Below the pieces are notes generated by a model. The model searched no databases. It was not told where the DNA came from and saw only the letters and a program-made list of their open reading frames with translations. Below, piece after piece: positions 1 through 4,740 of a DNA stretch of 5,580 nt (its first letter is position 1; each line of letters starts with the position of its first letter). Position numbers and translations under genes: made by a program. The stretch comes from Lachnoclostridium sp. UBA739 (GTDB lineage: Bacteria > Bacillota_A > Clostridia > Lachnospirales > Lachnospiraceae). The DNA lies in assembly GCA_002297865.1 (NCBI GenBank), contig DBKX01000091.1:13201-18780 (forward strand), in the 5' to 3' direction.

Positions 1-400
1 CCTTTGGCCATACATGTTCGCGGTTAAAAGAAGAACTGTCTTCGTCGCTGTAGAAAAGAACAGTACCAGCTTTTCCATCTTCTGCATCTGTATAAGGCCA
101 GTAAGTGGTTAAGGACTTATATGTAACTGACTTTTTCATTGTACTGCTCATAAGAGTATATAATTTACTCTTTAAGTTACTGCCACTTAGAGATGACAAG
201 GAAGAGTAGGAGTAGCTACCAGTATAATAACTGTTTGCATCCGTACTTAAGGATGTAGCTACTTCATCTCGTGTGCCTGTGTTGTAAGGTAAACTTACTG
301 CTTTTACATCAGTTGCTAGAAAATCAGCAGGAAGTAATGCGAATACCATTACAAGGCACAAAATAATAGAATAGAGCCTTTTTGTTAAATTACTTTTCAT
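1..400 (-). CDS. Secreted endonuclease I (EndA/Bsn-type), 5' part only
   Basis: This is a non-specific extracellular nuclease of the endonuclease I family (His-Me finger fold), which cleaves DNA and/or RNA outside the cell. The start at 400 is fixed by a GGAGG ribosome-binding site (406-412 on the complement) and by what follows: a classic signal peptide with basic N-terminus (MKSNLTKR), hydrophobic core at residues 9-23, and a likely signal peptidase site after the VKA at 32-34. Mature sequence follows, rich in Ser and Tyr at residues 50-75. The family hallmark NREHVWP lies at residues 126-132, with H129 as the expected catalytic His. The 133 visible codons run off the left edge with no stop; family members are usually about 230-350 residues, so the metal-binding remainder lies outside the window. 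It is divergent from the GH43 gene and has its own promoter. The family call is confident; RNA versus DNA preference cannot be told. Confidence 0.88.
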   Translation of the reverse strand, partial: MKSNLTKRLYSIILCLVMVFALLPADFLATDVKAVSLPYNTGTRDEVATSLSTDANSYYTGSYSYSSLSSLSGSNLKSKLYTLMSSTMKKSVTYKSLTTYWPYTDAEDGKAGTVLFYSDEDSSSFNREHVWPK

Positions 401-444
401 AGTAATTCCTCCGTTTCGTAAAAGTTTTTTCGGGTTACTCTAAC

Positions 445-473
445 ATTATAAGATAGAAATTTGATGGTGTCAA
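445..473 (-). promoter_or_regulatory. Perfect-consensus sigma-A promoter for the secreted nuclease
   Basis: Read on the minus strand, TTGACA (complement of 468-473) is followed after exactly 17 bases by TATAAT (complement of 445-450). Both hexamers and the spacer match the vegetative sigma-70/sigma-A consensus fully. Transcription would start near 438, leaving a leader of roughly 38 bases before the ATG at 400. Such a strong core promoter suggests high basal expression unless it is held back by a repressor. Confidence 0.8.
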
Positions 474-486
474 AAAATATAGAAAT

Positions 487-517
487 ACCCCTGTAATAAT
501 CTATAAAAAGTAGGGGT
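487..517. promoter_or_regulatory. Inverted repeat ACCCCT-N19-AGGGGT between divergent promoters
   Basis: ACCCCT at 487-492 is the exact reverse complement of AGGGGT at 512-517. G-T pairs could extend it by one base outside and two inside. It lies upstream of the nuclease -35 (468-473) and ends about 10 bases before the proposed -35 of the GH43 gene (527). It is GC-rich against AT-rich surroundings, and the half-site centres are 25 bases apart, so two DNA turns could put both on one face. It could be a regulator binding site serving both genes. It is not a terminator for either gene. No regulator family is recognised. Confidence 0.35.
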
Positions 518-526
518 GTTTTGCTC

Positions 527-555
527 TATACATTCCCATTTGCTGCAGGTATAAT
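527..555 (+). promoter_or_regulatory. Probable sigma-A promoter for the GH43 gene
   Basis: A perfect TATAAT at 550-555 is preceded, after 17 bases, by TATACA (527-532), which matches the -35 consensus at four of six positions. The start would be near 562, giving a leader of about 30 bases that holds the AAGGAGG ribosome-binding site (579-585) in front of the ATG at 592. The perfect -10 with an imperfect -35 suits a regulated promoter. Confidence 0.6.
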
Positions 556-591
556 AGAAAAGGAAACTAGTTATATATAAGGAGGCGTAAT

Positions 592-1920
592 ATGTCAAAT
601 CCATATTTACCAAAATGGGAGTACATACCAGACGGGGAGCCTAGAGTATTTGGGGAACGTGTGTATATCTACGGTTCTCATGACAGTGCGAGTTCTGATA
701 AATTCTGTGATACGAAGTTAAAAGTGTGGTCTGCTTCGATTCACGATCTGAATAACTGGGTTTGTCACGGAGATATTTTTCATACAGATACTGATGAAGA
801 CCATGCCAATGACTGCGATTGGGCAAAAGGTCATGAACTGTTTGCGCCAGATGTAGTTGAGAAAGATGGAAAATACTATTTATACGCATACATAGAAAAT
901 TGTAAAGGTTGTGTTGCGGTTGCTGACAGACCAGAAGGTCCATTTACATTATTGTCCAAATATCAGTATCCTATAGAGAAAGGGCATGAAGACTGGTACA
1001 ATGGAGGTATTTTTATAGACCCAGGTGTACTTGTTGATGATGACGGTAGAGTATATATTTACTGTGGTTATCTGCACTCTTTTATGGCAGAAATCAATCC
1101 TGACAATATGTATGAGATTATAGAGGGGACTTATAAGGAAGATATTATTCCAGTAGAAGAACCATTCCGATTCTTCGAAGCTTGTTCCCCTCGTAAAGTT
1201 GGGGATACCTATTATCTGATCTATTCTTGGGGTACTCCAAATCAGCTTGTATATGCTACAAGCAAATCACCAACAGGTCCTTTTGAATACCAAGGTGTCA
1301 TCGTAGATAGCGGTGCAGACTATCCAGCAGGTAATAATCATGGCTCTATCTGCAAAATAGGAGAACAGTGGTACATTTTTTATCATAGAATGACCAATGG
1401 CACTATTATGTCAAGAAGAGGCTGTGTTGAAAAAATTGAGATTCTTCCAGACGGTTCTATCCCTCAAGTTGAGACAACTTCCCTTGGATTTGAGGAATCG
1501 TTAAACCCTTACGAGATAATAAGTGCAGATATTGCATGTGTACTAAAGGGTGGCTGTATGGTAACAGAGAAAAATCTATTTGACCGTGTGATTACCAACA
1601 TTACAGATGGTTGTGCAATGGGTTATAAATATTTTGACTTTGGAAAAGATTATTCAAGCAAAACCATGGAGTTAGCGTTAAATATAAATGGTTTTGGATG
1701 CAGAGGAACTATTCACGTGCGACTTGATGCAGAGGATGGAGAAGAAATTGGTCGCATAGAGTTTGGAATGAATGATGGTGTTGTAACAGGCAGAGTAAAA
1801 TGTGTAACAGGAAGACATGCTCTTTATTTTATAGCAGAGGCAGCATTTGGAGGACCTTTTATTGATATGTTTAATGGTAGACAGCTGCTTGAGATTAAGG
1901 AATTTGTGTTCTGTAAGTAG
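592..1920 (+). CDS. GH43 family glycoside hydrolase, cytoplasmic (arabinofuranosidase/xylosidase type)
   Basis: This is an inverting five-bladed beta-propeller glycosidase of family GH43, whose members hydrolyse arabinose- or xylose-containing oligosaccharides. The 442 residues begin with NPYLPKWEYIPDGEPRVFG; D14 is the expected catalytic base. D143 in the FIDPG segment (141-145), followed by VDDDGRVYIY, fits the pKa-modulating Asp. E196 in FEACSPRK fits the general acid. NNHGS (248-252) contains the family's metal-site His (H250). After about residue 300 a separate beta-rich domain follows, possibly a CBM6-like sandwich. No signal peptide is seen, and more than ten Cys are present, so it should act inside the cell on imported oligosaccharides. 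The start is fixed by AAGGAGG six bases upstream. No terminator follows, so transcription may continue into the EamA gene 98 bases downstream. The exact substrate cannot be assigned from sequence alone. Confidence 0.88.
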   Translation: MSNPYLPKWEYIPDGEPRVFGERVYIYGSHDSASSDKFCDTKLKVWSASIHDLNNWVCHGDIFHTDTDEDHANDCDWAKGHELFAPDVVEKDGKYYLYAYIENCKGCVAVADRPEGPFTLLSKYQYPIEKGHEDWYNGGIFIDPGVLVDDDGRVYIYCGYLHSFMAEINPDNMYEIIEGTYKEDIIPVEEPFRFFEACSPRKVGDTYYLIYSWGTPNQLVYATSKSPTGPFEYQGVIVDSGADYPAGNNHGSICKIGEQWYIFYHRMTNGTIMSRRGCVEKIEILPDGSIPQVETTSLGFEESLNPYEIISADIACVLKGGCMVTEKNLFDRVITNITDGCAMGYKYFDFGKDYSSKTMELALNINGFGCRGTIHVRLDAEDGEEIGRIEFGMNDGVVTGRVKCVTGRHALYFIAEAAFGGPFIDMFNGRQLLEIKEFVFCK

Positions 1921-1972
1921 GAAGACAGACTCTTAGAAAAGGTAAATACATAAAGATGTGAAAGGGTAAATG

Positions 1973-1986
1973 TGGAAGCGTTTACT
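1973..1986 (+). promoter_or_regulatory. Candidate cre (CcpA catabolite-repression) site
   Basis: The sequence TGGAAGCGTTTACT matches the Gram-positive cre consensus TGWAANCGNTNWCA at all but the third and the last base, including the central CG and the near-palindromic AAGCGTTTAC core. It lies in the 98-base gap after the GH43 stop and 32 bases before the EamA start. There it could block read-through or a local promoter when preferred sugars are present. Another LacI-family operator would look similar. I see no convincing core promoter next to it. Confidence 0.45.
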
Positions 1987-2018
1987 TCTTTTGGCATGCT
2001 TGGAAAAGGAGCAGTAAA

Positions 2019-2957
2019 ATGAATTCATCTAAGAAAGTACGAAATTTGCTAGTGCTTGTATTAGCGGCACTTATTTGGGGTGTTGCATTCGTGGCACAGA
2101 GCAAAGGAGGAGAGGCAGCAGGTCCGTATTCTTTTAATTGCATTCGGTCTATTATTGGCGGTATCGTGTTAATTCCAGTTATTAAAGTGTTAGATCGTTT
2201 TGGAGTCACTAGTAAAAAGCCAATTACCAGAGAACAAAAGAAAAATTTGTTTTTCGGGGGACTATTTTGTGGAATTGCATTGTTTGTAGCTGGAACATTA
2301 CAGCAGTTAGGTATATTTTATGGTTCAAGTGCTGGAAAAGCAGGTTTTCTTACTGCCTGTTACATTTTGCTAGTTCCTGTATTGTCTCTTTTTCTGAAAA
2401 AAAGGTGTGGATGGAATATCTGGGCAGCTGTATCGATTGCCATAATAGGATTATATCTGTTATGTATGAATGGAACATTTGGGCTGGAAAATTCAGATAT
2501 ACTGCTGCTGTTATGTGCTTTTGTTTTTGCAATACACATATTGATCATTGATAGGTTTTCTCCTTTGGTGGATGGGGTAAGGCTGTCATGTATTCAATTT
2601 TTTGTCAGTGGTTTACTTGGGGCAATACCGATGTATTTTGTGGAAATGAAACATTCAACTGAGGGGATAAGAGACTGGGGACCAATGATGGCTAGTTGGG
2701 AGGTATGGATTCCAATATTGTATGCTGGAGTTATGTCTTGTGGAGTGGCGTATACGTTGCAGATTATTGGGCAGAATGGGTTAAATCCTACAGTTGCATC
2801 TTTGGTACTGAGTCTGGAATCGGTGTTTTCTGTAGTTGCTGGCGGGATTTTGCTGCATGAGAAAATGTCGGAGAAAGAATTGGTAGGTTGTGGGCTGATA
2901 TTAGGGGCAATTTTGTTGGCACAGATTCCAGTTAAGGGAGTGAAGGAGCGGAGATAG
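2019..2957 (+). CDS. EamA-family (DMT superfamily) ten-helix transporter
   Basis: This inner-membrane permease of the drug/metabolite transporter superfamily is made of two tandem EamA repeats. The 312 residues contain about ten hydrophobic segments, near 9-27, 40-56, 77-95, 107-127, 132-150, 159-178, 187-208, 229-249, 257-279 and 286-304. ALIWGVAFVAQ in helix 1 and the run from NPTVASLVLSLESVF through GGILLHEKMS at 256-284 are typical of the family's first and ninth helices. The tail is short and basic (KGVKERR). The start is supported by AAAGGAG seven bases upstream. Known members export amino acids, metabolites or drugs, or import sugars, and the substrate cannot be deduced here. Its position after the GH43 gene, with a cre-like site between, makes a sugar-related role possible but unproven. 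A strong terminator follows directly. Confidence 0.85.
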   Translation: MNSSKKVRNLLVLVLAALIWGVAFVAQSKGGEAAGPYSFNCIRSIIGGIVLIPVIKVLDRFGVTSKKPITREQKKNLFFGGLFCGIALFVAGTLQQLGIFYGSSAGKAGFLTACYILLVPVLSLFLKKRCGWNIWAAVSIAIIGLYLLCMNGTFGLENSDILLLLCAFVFAIHILIIDRFSPLVDGVRLSCIQFFVSGLLGAIPMYFVEMKHSTEGIRDWGPMMASWEVWIPILYAGVMSCGVAYTLQIIGQNGLNPTVASLVLSLESVFSVVAGGILLHEKMSEKELVGCGLILGAILLAQIPVKGVKERR

Positions 2958-2984
2958 GGAAGCTTTGCAGCTTCCCGCTTTTTT
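2957..2984 (+). terminator. Intrinsic terminator after the EamA gene
   Basis: GGGAAGCT (2957-2964) pairs perfectly with AGCTTCCC (2969-2976) around a four-base TTGC loop, then GC and six T (2979-2984). The stem begins in the last base of the EamA stop codon, and the T tract runs into the stop codon of the convergent YdcZ-type gene (2983-2985). On the minus strand the hairpin is followed by TATCTCC rather than a T tract, so it should terminate efficiently only on the plus strand. Confidence 0.9.
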
Positions 2985-3867
2985 AATCATATTTTTTACT
3001 CCCAATCTGTTCCAACATCATATTTATCCCAACCCCAGCAGATACCAGCACCCCGCCAATCATTGTACGCTTGGAATACCCATTATTCATCATCACATCA
3101 ATAAGCACCCCAGCAAATACTTGTCCAATAAAAGCGAGCAGTGTAACATAAAATGCAGGAACTTTAGGTACAACTATATTATATAGTAAAACAGAGATTA
3201 CACCGAATGCACCACCAAAGTAAATCCATGGAGTAGAACCATGCAATGTAAATGTACTATTCAGCTCATTCCTGCCAAGTAAGAATAAAACAGCCACACA
3301 AACAGGCAGCCCTGTAATGTGATTGACTAATGAACCTTGAAGCGGTCCGATTTTATTGGACAATACCGCATTTACACTTCGACTTAGCACATTGGAAACG
3401 CCCGCTGCAACAGAAAGCAATATTGCATACAGTACAATTCCAGAGGAAGCATCAAACATCATAAAAATTCCTCCAAGTGCAAAGATTAATCCAAATAAAG
3501 AAGTTAGTTTAAATGTTTGCTTTTTTGTACCAAGTATGCCAAAATGGTCGAAAAGCAAGGCAGTAACAGTCTGGCCAAATAGTCCTAAAGCAAGGATGCT
3601 GGTTACACTGATTTTCCCAAAAGAAAAGTTGTTAAATACGGTTGTTAGAACACCAATGACACCGCCAAGGTAAGCCCAGGCAGGACATGTGGATTTCAAT
3701 GTAAACTTTTTGCGTAAGATAAGCAGAAGCAAAATGGCAAATATAATGCCAGCTATGTGTATAATAACGGCAGATACAAATACCCCATGAGCGGAGCTTA
3801 ACTGCCCGTTTAATGTTACAAGTATTGCAATCGCAACACCAGCCAATAAAGATAATAAATTGTACAT
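2983..3867 (-). CDS. Tandem YdcZ-type DMT transporter
   Basis: This is an integral membrane protein of the YdcZ branch of the DMT superfamily, here as a head-to-tail fusion of two units that often occur as single proteins of about 150 residues. With the start at 3867 it has 294 residues. Unit 1 (about 1-140) shows AYLGGVIGVL (65-74) and GLFGQTVTALLFDHFGILG (95-113). Unit 2 (about 145-288) repeats the pattern with IYFGGAFGVISVLL (215-228) and AFIGQVFAGVLID (245-257). About ten hydrophobic segments are visible. The frame stays open up to an ATG at 3948, but 3867 is preferred: it has GGAGGT six bases upstream and begins directly with the hydrophobic MYNLLSLLAG, whereas the extra 27 residues are non-hydrophobic and would overlap the regulator start. 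The substrate is unknown. It is divergent from the Crp/Fnr regulator gene, its likely controller. Confidence 0.85.
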   Translation of the reverse strand: MYNLLSLLAGVAIAILVTLNGQLSSAHGVFVSAVIIHIAGIIFAILLLLILRKKFTLKSTCPAWAYLGGVIGVLTTVFNNFSFGKISVTSILALGLFGQTVTALLFDHFGILGTKKQTFKLTSLFGLIFALGGIFMMFDASSGIVLYAILLSVAAGVSNVLSRSVNAVLSNKIGPLQGSLVNHITGLPVCVAVLFLLGRNELNSTFTLHGSTPWIYFGGAFGVISVLLYNIVVPKVPAFYVTLLAFIGQVFAGVLIDVMMNNGYSKRTMIGGVLVSAGVGINMMLEQIGSKKYD

Positions 3868-3873
3868 GATTGC

Positions 3874-3879
3874 ACCTCC
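3874..3879 (-). promoter_or_regulatory. Ribosome-binding site that sets the YdcZ-type start
   Basis: GGAGGT on the minus strand stands six bases before the ATG at 3867. No comparable site precedes the upstream in-frame ATG at 3948, so this sequence decides the start choice. Confidence 0.8.
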
Positions 3880-3912
3880 GATGAAAAACTTTATCTTATC
3901 CTTACCAAAATA

Positions 3913-3932
3913 AATAGGACATATGTCATATT
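3913..3932. promoter_or_regulatory. 20-bp operator-like palindrome between regulator and transporter
   Basis: AATAGGACATATGTCATATT is a dyad with nine of ten base pairs symmetric. The inner ten bases, GACATATGTC (3918-3927), are a perfect palindrome, and a single mismatch is followed by four more symmetric pairs on each side. It sits 14 bases before the regulator start and about 46 bases before the transporter start. This is the expected place for a dimeric Crp/Fnr-type regulator to control itself and its divergent partner. It overlaps ATGACA, a -35-like hexamer on the minus strand, but no good -10 follows. It differs from the classical CRP (TGTGA-N6-TCACA) and FNR (TTGAT-N4-ATCAA) sites, so the match to this regulator is inferred from position only. 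Confidence 0.5.
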
Positions 3933-3946
3933 GAAAGGAAAAAAAC

Positions 3947-4615
3947 ATGCAAAGAACACCACTAAAAAACTATCATTATGAAAAACTGAAAGAGTATAAC
4001 ATAAATCCAGAAGAAACAGAAGGCTTCATCTGCTTTCAATATGAGAAAGGGGAAACTGTTCTGATGGAGGGAATGACAATGGATTACCTCTATATCGTAA
4101 TGAAGGGAAAGGCAAAAGTGTGCGTATCTACGGAATATGGCAGGGATTTGTTACTTTCCTGGTATGTAGAAGAGGGCGTTATTGGAGATGTGGAGCTTAT
4201 GTCAAATGGTTTCTTGGCATCTACAAGTGTTACAACACTTTCAGAGTTTGAATGTATAGGTATTCCCTATCAAAGTTATGGCAATGCCTTAAGGCAGAAT
4301 ACTGTGTTCCTTAATAAAATTGGTCTAGAATTATCAAAAAAACTGATAAAGACAACCATGAACTGTAAAAGTGCCGCATTATATTCTGCCGAGACTCGTC
4401 TTTGTATCTGTCTATTAGAGGCTTCCGATGGTGATATGATCCGTATTCCATTGACTGAATTAGCAAGTGCGGCAGGAACAAGTTATCGTCATATGCAGCG
4501 CATTATGAGGCAGTTATGTGATTCAAATATTTTAAGAAAAAATAAAAATGGCTATCAGATTCTTGATAGAAGTTATATTTTGGAAAAATCGCCGAAAAAC
4601 TATATGAATGGGTAG
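3947..4615 (+). CDS. Crp/Fnr-superfamily transcriptional regulator, YeiL-like
   Basis: This DNA-binding regulator has an N-terminal cyclic-nucleotide-binding-like beta-barrel (about 25-115) with YEKGETVLMEG (32-42), DYLYIVMKGKAKV (46-58) and GVIGDVELM (77-85). A dimerisation helix (about 118-140) and a C-terminal winged helix (about 145-212) follow. The recognition helix lies near TSYRHMQRIMRQL (178-190). The SYRH segment and the following LRKNKNGYQI recall E. coli YeiL, and the 222-residue length is close to YeiL's. Where cAMP-binding proteins carry Arg-Ser in the phosphate-binding cassette, this protein has FLASTSV (89-95) without Arg, so cAMP binding is unlikely. There is also no N-terminal four-Cys FNR cluster. 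The effector is therefore unknown. The start is supported by GAAAGGA seven bases upstream. It is probably autoregulated and controls the divergent YdcZ-type transporter. The YeiL comparison is from memory, not from a search. Confidence 0.82.
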   Translation: MQRTPLKNYHYEKLKEYNINPEETEGFICFQYEKGETVLMEGMTMDYLYIVMKGKAKVCVSTEYGRDLLLSWYVEEGVIGDVELMSNGFLASTSVTTLSEFECIGIPYQSYGNALRQNTVFLNKIGLELSKKLIKTTMNCKSAALYSAETRLCICLLEASDGDMIRIPLTELASAAGTSYRHMQRIMRQLCDSNILRKNKNGYQILDRSYILEKSPKNYMNG

Positions 4616-4693
4616 ATTTTTTTGAATAAATTGATATAGCATTCTTATGGAAAATCATGTAGAATAAGAAAGCAGTACTTTATGTACGAATAG

Positions 4694-4711
4694 CATATAC
4701 AGACGTATATG
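4694..4711 (+). promoter_or_regulatory. Hairpin/dyad in the trkA leader
   Basis: CATATAC (4694-4700) pairs perfectly with GTATATG (4705-4711) across an AGAC tetraloop. It lies 19 bases before the GGAGGA ribosome-binding site of trkA and has no T tract after it, so it is not an intrinsic terminator. It could be an mRNA stem or an 18-bp DNA operator. A weak -10-like TAGAAT at 4660-4665, without a good -35, would put it within the transcript. The 125-base gap after the regulator gene holds nothing else I can name. It is too short for, and does not look like, a ydaO cyclic-di-AMP riboswitch. Confidence 0.45.
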
Positions 4712-4740
4712 AAAAAGATAGAAATAAATCGGAGGATATT

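Noticed and set aside
641..943. Minus-strand open frame of 100 codons inside the GH43 gene
   Set aside because: It lies wholly opposite a clearly conserved glycosidase and has a composition rich in His, Gln and Ser unlike a family protein; I see no reason to call it a gene.
2267..2551. Open frames on both strands within the EamA gene (2267-2551, 2350-2548)
   Set aside because: They overlap the coding helices of a complete transporter gene and lack supporting start signals or recognisable products.
2965..3186. Plus-strand open frame of 73 codons opposite the end of the YdcZ-type gene
   Set aside because: It starts inside the terminator hairpin and lies opposite a conserved membrane-protein gene; the translation is low-complexity Pro, His and Asn.
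3356..3673. Plus-strand open frame of 105 codons inside the YdcZ-type gene
   Set aside because: It is antisense to a well-supported transporter; no ribosome-binding site or family resemblance was seen.
3868..3948. Longer YdcZ-type protein starting at the ATG at 3948 (27 more residues)
   Set aside because: No ribosome-binding site precedes it, the added segment is not part of the membrane domain, and it would overlap the divergent regulator start and the palindrome. The start at 3867 has a strong GGAGGT.
4584..4621. Possible terminator after the Crp/Fnr gene (AAAAATC pairing with GATTTTT)
   Set aside because: The stem is almost entirely A-T with a 24-base loop, so it is too weak to call; the T run alone is not a terminator.
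4616..4740. ydaO-type cyclic-di-AMP riboswitch before trkA
   Set aside because: Such riboswitches often precede potassium transporters, but the gap is only 125 bases, part of it must be promoter, and only one simple hairpin is present rather than the multi-helix fold.
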